Below, one piece after another: positions 24,473 to 33,272 of a stretch of 64,000 nucleotides of DNA. Origin of the DNA: Pseudomonas cerasi. Its GTDB lineage: Bacteria; Pseudomonadota; Gammaproteobacteria; Pseudomonadales; Pseudomonadaceae. The translations under genes and the position numbers were made by a program. The notes under the pieces are model-generated. The model was not told where the DNA came from and ran no database searches. It saw nothing but the letters and a program-made list of their open reading frames with translations. Location of the stretch: assembly GCF_900074915.1 (NCBI RefSeq), contig NZ_LT222319.1, positions 3,815,001 through 3,879,000 of the forward strand. The letters run 5' to 3'. Numbering within the stretch: position 1 is the stretch's first letter; each line of letters opens with the position of its first letter.

Positions 24473-25201
24473 TCAGACTGACTGTTTTTCCGGTTTGTGC
24501 GCCACAAAGCGCATCATCCATTCCGCCACTGTCGCGCCATGATGGTCGTGGTCAAGGCTGGCCACACCCTGCTTGTAAATCTGCTCGCCCAGCGCTTCCT
24601 GACGAAGGTCAAGCAAGGTGCGTGAAAAATCATGAATGAACTCGGGATGCCCCTGGAAACACAGCACCTGATCATTGATATGGTAAGCCGCAAACGGGCA
24701 GAACTCGCTGGACGCAATGACCGTGGCGTTCTCGGGCAGCGCGGTGACCTGATCCTGATGACTGATCAGCAGCGTGAGCGTGTCCATCGCCGGTGTCATC
24801 CACGGCCTGGCGGGGGCAAGTTGATAATGGTGAATCCCGACGCCCCACCCCTGCACGGCACGCTCGGTCCTGCCGCCCAGCAGCAAGGCCAGCAACTGGT
24901 GACCGAAGCAGATGCCCAGCAGTTTTTCGCCGCGCTGATACAGTTCCAGCAGATAGACCTTCAAGGTCTGAATCCAGGGGTCGGTGCCAAATGAGTCGGC
25001 CTTGCTGCCGGTCACCAGGTAAGCATCGAACTGCTCGTCTGCAGGTGGATAGTCGCCCTGCACAACGTTGTAAACCGTCAGCTCTGCGGCGATGGGCTGG
25101 CGAGCGAAGAGTAATTCGAACATCCGCCCATACCCGTGATATTGCTCGACCAGTTCAGGTCGCAGATTGTCGGTTTCCAGAATACAGATGCGTAAAGACA
25201 T
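24473..25201 (-). CDS. Class I glutamine amidotransferase-like protein
   Basis: 242 residues. The nucleophile is the Cys in GICFGHQLLA (about residue 97), and the His/Glu of the triad are in FQGHPEF near residue 185. The GSKADSF segment forms the oxyanion neighbourhood. Stand-alone proteins of this kind hydrolyse glutamine or gamma-glutamyl compounds (for example in polyamine or GMP-like pathways). No synthase partner is adjacent, so the substrate is open. Confidence 0.83.
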   Translation of the reverse strand: MSLRICILETDNLRPELVEQYHGYGRMFELLFARQPIAAELTVYNVVQGDYPPADEQFDAYLVTGSKADSFGTDPWIQTLKVYLLELYQRGEKLLGICFGHQLLALLLGGRTERAVQGWGVGIHHYQLAPARPWMTPAMDTLTLLISHQDQVTALPENATVIASSEFCPFAAYHINDQVLCFQGHPEFIHDFSRTLLDLRQEALGEQIYKQGVASLDHDHHGATVAEWMMRFVAHKPEKQSV

Positions 25202-25640
25202 AAAAGGGACCCTGAAGCAGTAATGAGGCAGTAGCGCACCGGCAGAGCCTGCCTTGAAGACCTCGGCAAATCAAGCAGCGCCCCGGCCCGTTTCAGACGT
25301 TTATTCCATGTAGGAAAAATCTGTCCCGGACGAACGGTGCAAAGCTGACGGGCAAAGACGAAGCGTCTAGAAAAGGCCTGTTGATTCAGCGCCCCTTCCG
25401 ATAATAGCCTTCGCTTCTAGATAAGCAATTTTAGATTCCCAACAGTTCTAAACTCCAGGGCACCTCGGCTCTATGGTTAGATCTGTAACAGGAAGCGCGC
25501 AAAATCCTTTCAGCGCTCGGGCCAGCGGTCGAATGACCGGACCCACCTGTTCAATGCGCAACCTTGCCAGCAGTCGATGATCCGTTTTGCGGATCGGCCT
25601 GCTTCTGTCGCTCAGGAATAACAACAAAAGGCGGTCAGCC
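25202..25640. other. Intergenic region, 439 bases
   Basis: No gene, terminator with a T-tract or RNA gene recognised. It should contain the promoters of the divergent amidotransferase gene and the small membrane-protein gene. Confidence 0.5.
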
Positions 25641-25742
25641 ATGTTCAAGTTCAAGCACTCCAAAGTACGTCAGGCGGGATTGATCCTCTTTACCACTGCG
25701 CTGTTATTGATCGTGCCTAACCTGAATCGATTGTTTGGCTGA
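25641..25742 (+). CDS. 33-residue single-span membrane protein
   Basis: The frame encodes a basic N-terminus (MFKFKHSKVRQ), one hydrophobic span (AGLILFTTALLLIVP) and a short tail NLNRLFG. It begins 18 bases ahead of the rhodanese gene region. Start context is weak. Tiny one-span proteins like this are common but unassigned. Confidence 0.45.
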   Translation: MFKFKHSKVRQAGLILFTTALLLIVPNLNRLFG

Positions 25743-25808
25743 TCCACGCGCTTTCGAACTATGTTCAACTGTGCCACTCTTTCCATTCGCACTGAGGGAG
25801 GTGGGTTT

Positions 25809-26180
25809 ATGCGCCAATGGATTGCTGTTTGGGCACTTGTCAGCAGCTTCGCAGCACACGCGGGGATGGTCGATCAGGCTGCGGCCGTGGCAGCGTTGAA
25901 GGAAGGCAAACTGGCAATGGATGTACGTAGCCAGACCGACTATGACGCAGGCACGGTACTGAACGCCGTACGCGTCGATGACCGACGGTTGGTCAATCAG
26001 ATGAAACAGGTGCTCAACGACCGCAATGCCGTGTTCGTCATTTTCAGCAGCACGGACAGCAAGGCCGACAAGGCTCAGGAACAGCTCAGGGCTGCGGGCT
26101 ACTTCAGCGTCATCAATGGCGGCAACTATGAAGAGCTGCACAACGCGCTCTACGACATCACCGACGATCCTGCCGAATGA
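25809..26180 (+). CDS. Exported rhodanese-like protein lacking the catalytic cysteine
   Basis: 123 residues. A signal peptide (residues 1-18, AHA cleavage) is followed by a rhodanese fold: VDQAAAVAALKEGKLAMDVRSQTDY (split over strands 1-2) and a C-terminal AAGYFSVINGGNYEEL. The active loop, normally C-R-S-G-x-R, reads S80-S-T-D-S-K, so sulfur transfer by the usual mechanism is not possible. It probably works as a binding domain in the periplasm. The start at 25809 follows GGAGGTGGG. It has its own hairpin terminator. Confidence 0.7.
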   Translation: MRQWIAVWALVSSFAAHAGMVDQAAAVAALKEGKLAMDVRSQTDYDAGTVLNAVRVDDRRLVNQMKQVLNDRNAVFVIFSSTDSKADKAQEQLRAAGYFSVINGGNYEELHNALYDITDDPAE

Positions 26181-26182
26181 AC

Positions 26183-26210
26183 AATGGCCGGGTAGTTGAG
26201 CCCGGCCATT
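26183..26210. terminator. Hairpin between the rhodanese-like and transglutaminase genes
   Basis: AATGGCCGGG-8nt-CCCGGCCATT, a ten-base perfect stem between convergent stops, usable in both directions although the T-tracts are short. Confidence 0.65.
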
Positions 26211-26235
26211 TCATGATGCGCAGACCCGCTGCGGG

Positions 26236-27066
26236 TTACTGATGCTGCGTCTGGACCTGCACGCGGGTTTTCACTTTTGGCGTGCCGGTCATGGGCGACA
26301 CCACGACCTTGGCGTGCATCTGCTCGGATCCGCCGCCGCGCCGCATGCCGCGCACCGGACAGGCGTCCAGATAATCCAATCCTACCGCCAGTTTCAAATG
26401 GCGCTCGGGGATCGCCAACTGATTGGTGACATCGAAACTGTACCAGGCGTCGTCTATCCAGGCCTCGGCCCAGGCGTGGCTGGACAGATGCTCGCTGTCT
26501 TCGCTGCACAGATAACCGGAAACATAACGGGCCGGCACCCCAAGGCTGCGGGCACAGGCCAGAAACGCGTGAGTATGGTCCTGACAGACGCCAGAGCGTC
26601 CGGCGAAGGCCTGCGCGGCACTGGTGTCCACTTCGGTCGCGCCCTGGGTGTAGGTCATGTGCTGGTTGAGCGCCTGCATCAGGTCGATCAACCCTGTGCG
26701 GTCAGCCCGCTTGCGACACTCCATGGCCGCAAAACTGCGAATCGCTTCGTCAGGCTCGGTCAGTCGCGTCACGCGCAAAAACGGTAATGCCGACGGGCTT
26801 TCGTGCTCGGCCTCGCGGGTTTCATCGATTTCCACTTGCCCGCGCGCGCCGATGATGATTGCTTCGTGCGGCTCTTCCAGGCTCAGGACGTGCAGGATAT
26901 TGCCAAAGGGGTCGATCTGCGCACGCACCGGACGTGGCAACGTCAGCTGCCAGCTGAGCACTTGCTGGCGCTCACTGTCGTGAGGCGTCAGGCGCAGATA
27001 CTGGATACTCGAGCGCACCTGGTCATCGTAGTGATAGGTGGTCTCATGGCTTATCGAAAGTCTCAT
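26236..27066 (-). CDS. Transglutaminase-like protein of an ATP-grasp cluster
   Basis: 276 residues. An N-terminal beta domain (residues 1-120) is followed by the transglutaminase core: catalytic Cys in GRSGVCQDHTH (about residue 160), His in LSSHAWAEAWI and Asp in YSFDVTN. These enzymes act as cysteine peptidases or amidases on peptides. The start at 27066 overlaps the alpha-E gene stop by four bases. Third gene of a three-gene operon read leftward; the trio is known across bacteria and is predicted to make and process a small peptide or amide. Confidence 0.85.
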   Translation of the reverse strand: MRLSISHETTYHYDDQVRSSIQYLRLTPHDSERQQVLSWQLTLPRPVRAQIDPFGNILHVLSLEEPHEAIIIGARGQVEIDETREAEHESPSALPFLRVTRLTEPDEAIRSFAAMECRKRADRTGLIDLMQALNQHMTYTQGATEVDTSAAQAFAGRSGVCQDHTHAFLACARSLGVPARYVSGYLCSEDSEHLSSHAWAEAWIDDAWYSFDVTNQLAIPERHLKLAVGLDYLDACPVRGMRRGGGSEQMHAKVVVSPMTGTPKVKTRVQVQTQHQ

Positions 27067-28022
27067 GCAGCCTCCAGGTACGAAGTGTGAATGGCATCAC
27101 CCAGTTGGGCCAGCAGCGGAATGAATTCGTTCAACCACTCGTGCAGGCCTTCAGCCAGGATCTCGTCGATGCTGGTGTAACGCAATCTGGCATCCATCTC
27201 GGCAGCCATGCGTTGTGCGGGTCGCCCATTGACGCCCGGCAGACTGGCCAGAATGACGTCCATCTCCTCCAGACACGCGCGTAGCGAGCGTGGAATGTCA
27301 GCACGCAGCAACAACAGTTCAGCAACCTGACGCGCGCCTGGCGCATCCCGATAGACTTCAGTGTAAGCCTCGAACGAGGACAGTGCGCGCAGCAAGGCGC
27401 TCCACTGGTAATAACCGGCCGCCGAGTTGTCTGCCGCAGCATTGGCCTGTGGCCCACGCAGTTCAAGCATTTCATAGCGGGCATCGAGCATGCGCATGGT
27501 GTTGTCGGCGCGCTCGATAAACGTGCCCAGACGGATGAAACGGAACGCATCGTTACGCATGATGGTGCCGTAGGTCGCGCCACGGAACAGGTGCGAACGC
27601 TCCTTGACCCATTCACAGAAACGGCTCATGCCGTAGCGGGTCAGGCCCTGCTGGGCGATGCCGCGAATCTCCAGCCAGGTGGAGTTGATGTTCTCCCACA
27701 TGTCTGCGGTGATACGCCCGCGCACCGCGTGCGCACTGGCCCTCGCTGCACCCAGGCAGCTGTAGATGCTGGCCGGGTTGGTGGCGTCCAGGGCAAAGAA
27801 ATGCAGCATGCGCTCGGCATGCAGCTCGCCATGACGCTCGATATAGGTTTCCAGCGTTCCGGTGATCAGTAACGGCATGGCTATTTCATCCAGCCCGTCG
27901 CCCCGCCCGTCCTGCGGCATCAGCGACAGCGAATAGCTCACGTCCAGCATGCGGGCGAGGTTCTCCGCTCGCTCCAGGTAACGCGACATCCAGAAAAGAT
28001 CAGAGGCAGTTCTACTTAACAT
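27063..28022 (-). CDS. Alpha-E domain protein (DUF403)
   Basis: 319 residues, nearly all helical. It opens with MLSRTASDLFWMSRYLERAENLARMLD, the signature of alpha-E proteins, which contain repeated conserved Glu-bearing helices (WLEIR, RLGTFIERADNTMRMLD, LLLRADIPRSLRACLEEM). The function is unproven; it always sits with ATP-grasp and transglutaminase genes. It begins 12 bases after the ATP-grasp stop, and its own stop overlaps the transglutaminase start. Confidence 0.87.
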   Translation of the reverse strand: MLSRTASDLFWMSRYLERAENLARMLDVSYSLSLMPQDGRGDGLDEIAMPLLITGTLETYIERHGELHAERMLHFFALDATNPASIYSCLGAARASAHAVRGRITADMWENINSTWLEIRGIAQQGLTRYGMSRFCEWVKERSHLFRGATYGTIMRNDAFRFIRLGTFIERADNTMRMLDARYEMLELRGPQANAAADNSAAGYYQWSALLRALSSFEAYTEVYRDAPGARQVAELLLLRADIPRSLRACLEEMDVILASLPGVNGRPAQRMAAEMDARLRYTSIDEILAEGLHEWLNEFIPLLAQLGDAIHTSYLEAA

Positions 28023-28034
28023 TGGCAGGCATCC

Positions 28035-29444
28035 TTAATCCTCGACCACCCAGGTGTCTTTGGTTCCGCCACCCTGTGACGAATTGACCACCAGTGAGCC
28101 TTCACGCAAGGCCACTCGGGTAAGCCCGCCAGGCACAACGCGGGTTTCACGACCGGACAGAACAAACGGGCGCAAATCGATATGTCGCGGGGCGATGCCG
28201 TTCTCGACAAAGGTTGGACAGGTCGACAGGCACAAGGTGGGTTGGGCGATGTACGCATGCGGCTTGGCCTTGAGGCGCGCCCGGAAGGCTTCGATCTCGG
28301 CGGCGGTCGCTGCGGGGCCGACCAGCATGCCGTAGCCACCGGAGCCCTGGGTTTCCTTGACGACCAGATCGCCGAGGTTGGCCAACACATGTGACAGCTC
28401 TTCCGGCTTGCGGCACTGCCAGGTCGGCACGTTTTTGAGAATCGGCTCTTCGTCCAGATAGAAGCGAATCATGTCGGTGACGTAGGGGTAAACCGACTTG
28501 TCATCCGCGACGCCGGTACCGATGGCATTGGCCAGCACCACGTTGCCGGATCGATAGGCCGACAGCAGCCCCGGGACGCCCAGCATCGAATCAGGGTTGA
28601 AGGCCAACGGATCTAGGAATGCGTCATCGAGGCGACGATAGATCACGTCAACGGCTTTCGGGCCGTCGGTGGTGCGCATGAACACGCGGTCATCACGGAC
28701 AAACAGGTCGGCACCTTCCACCAGTTCGACGCCCATCTCGCGAGCCAGAAACGCATGCTCGAAAAAGGCGCTGTTGAAGCGGCCAGGCGTCAGCACCACG
28801 ACACTCGGGTTGTCCAGATGGCTGGAACTCTTGAGCGTGTCGAGCAACAGATTCGGGTAGTGGTCGATCGGCGCAATGCGCTGTGCGGAAAACAGCTCCG
28901 GAAACAGGCGCATCATCATCTTGCGGTCTTCGAGCATGTAGCTCACGCCGCTCGGAGTGCGCAGGTTGTCTTCCAGCACGTAATACGTGCCATCACCGTC
29001 GCGCACCAGATCGACGCCGGAAATATGCGAGTACAGATCGCGGTGCAGATTCAGGCCCTGCATTGCCAACTGGTACTGCTCGTTGGCCAGCACCTGTTCG
29101 GCGGGAATGATCCCGGCCTTGATAATCCGCTGGTCGTGATACAGATCCGCGAGAAACATGTTCAGCGCCTTGACGCGCTGAATGCAGCCACGCTCGACAA
29201 CCCGCCATTCACTGGCCGGGATGCTGCGCGGGATGGTATCGAAAGGGATAAGCCGCTCGGTGCCCTGCTCATCACCATAGAGTGTGAACGTGATCCCGGC
29301 ACGGTGAAACAGCAGATCAGCTTCGCGCCTGCGTTGAGCCAAAAGCTCGGGAGGCGTATCACCCAGCCAGCGGGCGAACTCCCGATAGTGCGGACGGACT
29401 ACGCCGCCCGCATCGTACATCTCGTCATAAAAGGTGCGGATCAT
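28035..29444 (-). CDS. Circularly permuted ATP-grasp protein
   Basis: 469 residues. The start at 29444 (MIRTFYDEMYDAGG) is the family N-terminus; 25 earlier in-frame codons are discarded. ATP-grasp elements appear in permuted order (LEDNLRTPSGVSYMLEDR early, VVKETQGSGGYGMLVG later). ATP-grasp enzymes form amide bonds through an acyl phosphate. It is the first gene of the operon with the alpha-E and transglutaminase genes. The product of this pathway has not been defined. Confidence 0.87.
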   Translation of the reverse strand: MIRTFYDEMYDAGGVVRPHYREFARWLGDTPPELLAQRRREADLLFHRAGITFTLYGDEQGTERLIPFDTIPRSIPASEWRVVERGCIQRVKALNMFLADLYHDQRIIKAGIIPAEQVLANEQYQLAMQGLNLHRDLYSHISGVDLVRDGDGTYYVLEDNLRTPSGVSYMLEDRKMMMRLFPELFSAQRIAPIDHYPNLLLDTLKSSSHLDNPSVVVLTPGRFNSAFFEHAFLAREMGVELVEGADLFVRDDRVFMRTTDGPKAVDVIYRRLDDAFLDPLAFNPDSMLGVPGLLSAYRSGNVVLANAIGTGVADDKSVYPYVTDMIRFYLDEEPILKNVPTWQCRKPEELSHVLANLGDLVVKETQGSGGYGMLVGPAATAAEIEAFRARLKAKPHAYIAQPTLCLSTCPTFVENGIAPRHIDLRPFVLSGRETRVVPGGLTRVALREGSLVVNSSQGGGTKDTWVVED

Positions 29445-29904
29445 GCCGTACTCCTTGTCACCATGGACACCAAGACCATCGCAAAGCCCGTGCCACCGGC
29501 ATAAACGCTTTAATTTCAAAAGGTTAGGTAAACACTCGACGCTCTACGCACCATTCCTGTGCACTAAACGCCCAAGCCAATTCTTTTGCGCCTCATTCGG
29601 AAGCGTCATTCAACCGTGAAATCTATGATCAGCATAGTCAGAGTTGATTTCCGCCAACAGCATTAGTTCGCCACACTCCACAGCAACCGAGCAAACAGGC
29701 ACCAAACGCCGTTTTTTGCCGCAACCGATATTTTGTCCAGCAGATGAAGAACGCCTGCGGATTTTAAACAGACTTCCCTTTGCGCCACTCGTTTGAGTGG
29801 CTTTTTTTTGACCACTGTTTATGAACGCGGGCCGAAAACAGAACCGGCCGATCCGGAACGTGTCCCGAATCAGCCGGTGGTGTATGCCTGACAATCCGCA
29901 GCCA
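29445..29904. other. Intergenic region, 460 bases, with an orphan terminator
   Basis: No protein gene fits. A promoter-like CTATGAT box (29620-29627) and a strong plus-strand terminator (29784-29809) make a small RNA possible; see the separate entry. Confidence 0.45.
29784..29809 (+). terminator. Strong plus-strand terminator without an upstream gene
   Basis: GCCACTC-GTTT-GAGTGGC followed by eight T. No plus-strand gene precedes it for over 2 kb, so it may end a small RNA encoded within about 29630-29809. Confidence 0.8.
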
Positions 29905-30246
29905 TCAAGCGTGCAGTCTTCTGATCTCCTGAGTAACGCCCCATCCCTCGACTTCGCCGTCCATAGGTGAAATGACCGTCTGGAAGTCCTGTTCGAAGTC
30001 ACCAATGCCGTGATAGGTCGCGTACATGACTTTGCTCAATTGCAGGTGCCAATGGCCGTCATCACGTACGTTTACCTGGGTGTTGAGGGATTCGCCGCGA
30101 AATTGCTCTGCGGCCTGCCGTGCCCGTTCCTCATCCGGGAAGATGGCGTAGAACTCGATGGGATAGATTCGCGCGAAGTCAAAACCGCCTTCTTTCATGC
30201 GGCGCAGTACGTTACTGCTGATGTCCTCTTGATAGGCTGTGCTCAT
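29905..30246 (-). CDS. RraB-like regulator of ribonuclease E
   Basis: 113 residues, with the RraB/ferredoxin-like order: an N-terminal helix (NVLRRMKEGGFDFARIYPIEF), a middle helix (DEERARQAAEQFRG) and a strand with the acidic run QDFQTVISPMDGEVEGWGVT. RraB binds RNase E and inhibits its cleavage of some transcripts. The protein is shorter than E. coli RraB (about 138 residues), lacking the acidic C-terminus. It is monocistronic; function by homology only. Confidence 0.7.
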   Translation of the reverse strand: MSTAYQEDISSNVLRRMKEGGFDFARIYPIEFYAIFPDEERARQAAEQFRGESLNTQVNVRDDGHWHLQLSKVMYATYHGIGDFEQDFQTVISPMDGEVEGWGVTQEIRRLHA

Positions 30247-30494
30247 GAAACGTCCTCCTATGCAACGATAGATAGAGTTTCAACTCTTCCAGAGCGACCG
30301 CCGAGTCCTCGGGGGCCGCCTCACGACAGATAATCCGGCGTGGGGAATCAAGCATGTAGCTGACCGGACCAGGCTTGGCGCCGGTCGGGTATCGAGATGT
30401 CAGAGGCCGTCTGAACAGCCTCATCTGCAGAGTAGCCCCATCGTGGGCCGGATGCCAAGTGGTTGCCACGAAAAGGTTTTTGAATCAGCGCAGA

Positions 30495-30731
30495 TCAGGC
30501 AACTTCTGTAATGGAAATAATCTGCACACTGTTATGGTCCTTGAGCGTCTTCACGGTAGGCTCCTCAGTACGCCCGTCAAGATCATTGAGATCCAGCTCG
30601 TCGGTCATTGGGTAAAGGTCCTTGCGCAGGAAACGCGCAGCCTCTTCCTCACTGGGACGCTCATCAAAACCAGCCTCGCGGCGCTGCTGCACACCATCCT
30701 TGTCCAGATACAAAATGGCCCACTGTTTCAT
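30495..30731 (-). CDS. Small conserved hypothetical protein
   Basis: 78 residues, start 30731 after GGGAGGCATTG. Begins with a beta strand (MKQWAILYLDKDG), then charged helical segments (EEEAARFLRKDLYPM) and an acidic LDLNDLDG turn. No signal or membrane span. I do not recognise the family. Upstream and downstream spacers are each more than 150 bases, so it is probably monocistronic. Confidence 0.6.
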   Translation of the reverse strand: MKQWAILYLDKDGVQQRREAGFDERPSEEEAARFLRKDLYPMTDELDLNDLDGRTEEPTVKTLKDHNSVQIISITEVA

Positions 30732-30835
30732 CAATGCCTCCCATACGAAGCCAGGCACTCTGGCTTATGTGATCTGGACCTTTTGGCCCGCGCATTCGTT
30801 CAACCGATTACGCCGCAGGGCCACCCATGACGGGC

Positions 30836-30868
30836 AAAAAAAAGACCCTCGCAGTCAATGCCGAGGGC
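30836..30868 (-). terminator. Terminator of the LTA-synthase-like gene
   Basis: On the minus strand, CCCTCG-10nt-CGAGGG followed by eight T, 50 bases after the stop at 30922. Confidence 0.85.
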
Positions 30869-30921
30869 CCTTGTCGCCAGACTGATCCGACTCGCCGGTC
30901 GCCCGGACGAGTCAGTTGTCA

Positions 30922-33009
30922 TCAGTTGCGGTTTTTGCTGGCTTCTACACCGGCCGTGTTGTCCAGCAGGCTCTTGGTGGCCGTCTGCAGGAAGCTTTCC
31001 AGCTTGCGCTTGAGCTCCTGCGTGTCCGGCGCATCAGGCACTTCTTCGGCATGCGGCTTGGCACCGAGCGTGTAGGTCAACAGCTTGGCAGGCATCTCGG
31101 TCGGTTCGATCAGGATGCGATTGCCGCTGATGATAGCGACCACCTGCTCACTGCCCGACGGCTTGATCACACCGAAGCCCTTGTCACCCTCAGGCAGGTT
31201 CAGCAGATCGCGGCCCCAGCACTGGTTGCGGTTCAGGCCACCCAGACGCCCCATGATGGTCGGTACTACGTCGACCTGCGTACCCACAATGCTGCTGCGC
31301 TGGCCGAACTTCTCCTGCACACCAGGGCCGATCAGCAGCAGAGGCACGTTGAAACGGCCAAGGTCCATTTCGGTCAGTTGCTTATCGTTACCGAAACCAT
31401 GGTCGCCCAGCACCACGAACAACGTGTTCTTGTAGTAAGGCTCTTTTTTGGCCTTCTCGAAGAACTGGCCGAGCGCCCAGTCGGCATAACGCATGGCGGT
31501 CAAATGCTCGTCCAGCGAGCCGTGCCCGGTGACGCGCTCGACCGGCAGAGGATCCGGCAGCGCATACGGCGTGTGGTTGGACAGGGTCTGCAACAAGGCA
31601 TAGAACGGCTTGCCGTCCTGACGGGCCTTGAGCTCCTGCGCACCACGGTCGAACATGTCCTGGTCGGAAACACCCCAGGTCGGATCGGAGAACACCGGAT
31701 TGACGAAGTCCTCGCGGCCGACGAAGTTGGTCATGCCCTGGTTGCTGAAGAAACCCGACTGGTTGTCCCAGGCAAAATTGCCGTTATAGACGTAGACGTC
31801 GTCGTAGTTGCGGCCCGTACTCAGCAATTGCGGAAGACCCGACAGCTTGTGGCTGCCTTCCGGCGTTTGCATCAGGTACTCGAAGCCCGGCAGGTTCGGG
31901 AAGCACGCCATGGTGGCGAACATGCCCTGGTGGGTGTGGGTACCGTTGGAGAAGAAGTGATCGAACAACAGGCCTTCCTTGGACAACTTGTCGAAGTACG
32001 GCGTGATGTTGGCATCGTTGCCCAGGGCGCCTACCGAGTGACCGGCGAAGCTTTCCATCAGGATCACGACCACGTTGCGGATCGGCAAGGTCTTCTCTGC
32101 CGGTGGCGTGAAGTCGCGACGCACAGCGGCAATATCCGGCTCGACCAGCTTGTCATTCGGGGTCAGCAGCATGTCGCGCACGGTCTGCTGGGCCTCGTTC
32201 TGTGGCAGCGTGGCTTTCCAGATGTTGTCGCGATCTTCGGACATACGGCTCTTGGCCGCCGTGATCAGCGTCAGAGTGCCGTTGAGGCCCAACTGGTTGG
32301 CGAAATTGGACTCGGTGGTGTAGGCGTCGCCCCAGCGCAAAGGCGGGCCCTGGCGCAAGGTGCCACGGATGCAGACCACCATGACCAGCAACACCAGCAC
32401 GAACACACCGGCGCGCACGTACCACGGCGCAACGGAACGAGTGGCCTCCGGACTGGTTTTTGCAGCAATACGTGGACGGGTTGCACGGTCAATACCCTTG
32501 AACACCAGACTCAGCAGCCAGGTCACCACGGCCCATGCCAGCAGGTAACGGACCACCGGGAAACCGTACCAGAGCATGCTCAGGACAGTCTTCGGGTCTT
32601 CCTTGACGTACTGAAACACCAGGCCGTTCAGGCGCTGGTGAAACTCACGGTAGAAGTCCATTTCCATCAAGCCGAAGAACAGCGTGATGCTGCCGACCAG
32701 GGTCAGCCAGAAACGGAAGAACCCGCGTGCCGCCATGGCGCGTGCGCTGAACAGCGACAGCACCAGCGGAATCAACAGGTACATGGTCAGGCGCAGGTCG
32801 AAGCGCGTGCCGTTGAACAGAGCTTCAAGGAACGTCGAGGCAGGCGTGTCGCCAATCATCTCGCGGTTGTAGACCAGCAGACCGATACGCAACAGCGTGT
32901 ACATCACCATCAGGGCGAAGCCACTGAGCAGGATGTAAGCCAGATGCGATTTGACAGTGGGATTTTGCAGGCGGGCTTGCCGATGAATCTGGGCGTCCGT
33001 TTTGGCCAT
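30922..33009 (-). CDS. LTA-synthase-family phosphoglycerol transferase (sulfatase fold)
   Basis: 695 residues. Five hydrophobic spans lie in the first ~210 residues (YILLSGFALMVMYTLL, then others), followed by a periplasmic sulfatase-fold domain. The nucleophile region VVILMESFAGHSVGALG holds the Ser/Thr position and the metal-binding Glu; later motifs include DHGFGND. Gram-negative members resemble MdoB/OpgB and transfer phosphoglycerol from phosphatidylglycerol to periplasmic glucans. The exact substrate is not shown here. Monocistronic with its own terminator. Confidence 0.85.
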   Translation of the reverse strand: MAKTDAQIHRQARLQNPTVKSHLAYILLSGFALMVMYTLLRIGLLVYNREMIGDTPASTFLEALFNGTRFDLRLTMYLLIPLVLSLFSARAMAARGFFRFWLTLVGSITLFFGLMEMDFYREFHQRLNGLVFQYVKEDPKTVLSMLWYGFPVVRYLLAWAVVTWLLSLVFKGIDRATRPRIAAKTSPEATRSVAPWYVRAGVFVLVLLVMVVCIRGTLRQGPPLRWGDAYTTESNFANQLGLNGTLTLITAAKSRMSEDRDNIWKATLPQNEAQQTVRDMLLTPNDKLVEPDIAAVRRDFTPPAEKTLPIRNVVVILMESFAGHSVGALGNDANITPYFDKLSKEGLLFDHFFSNGTHTHQGMFATMACFPNLPGFEYLMQTPEGSHKLSGLPQLLSTGRNYDDVYVYNGNFAWDNQSGFFSNQGMTNFVGREDFVNPVFSDPTWGVSDQDMFDRGAQELKARQDGKPFYALLQTLSNHTPYALPDPLPVERVTGHGSLDEHLTAMRYADWALGQFFEKAKKEPYYKNTLFVVLGDHGFGNDKQLTEMDLGRFNVPLLLIGPGVQEKFGQRSSIVGTQVDVVPTIMGRLGGLNRNQCWGRDLLNLPEGDKGFGVIKPSGSEQVVAIISGNRILIEPTEMPAKLLTYTLGAKPHAEEVPDAPDTQELKRKLESFLQTATKSLLDNTAGVEASKNRN

Positions 33010-33272
33010 GGTTGTCAGGATCCGGTGGATTCAGGGGTAGGTTCAGGGTGCAGCGCCGCCTTGCTCTTGAGGCAGACGGCGCGCGACAGGGCGCAGATAT
33101 TACTTGATTGCGGGTCGCCAGGGGCCCGGTCAGCCCATGAAGACGCGTGCCTGTTCAGCTTCGCGCGCAATTCTGTGACAGAACGTGTGAAATTTCTGTC
33201 GCGAATTAAGCGCTTATAAAGCCTTGCAGGCGACGCTCGAGAGAATCCGGCTCGAGAAGCCGGACCGACTCA

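Noticed and set aside
30916..33219. Very long plus-strand open frame of about 767 codons
   Set aside because: It lies exactly antisense to the LTA-synthase-like gene, is rich in His, Gln, Arg and Val as expected of a complement of a GC-rich gene, and has no ribosome site or family motif.
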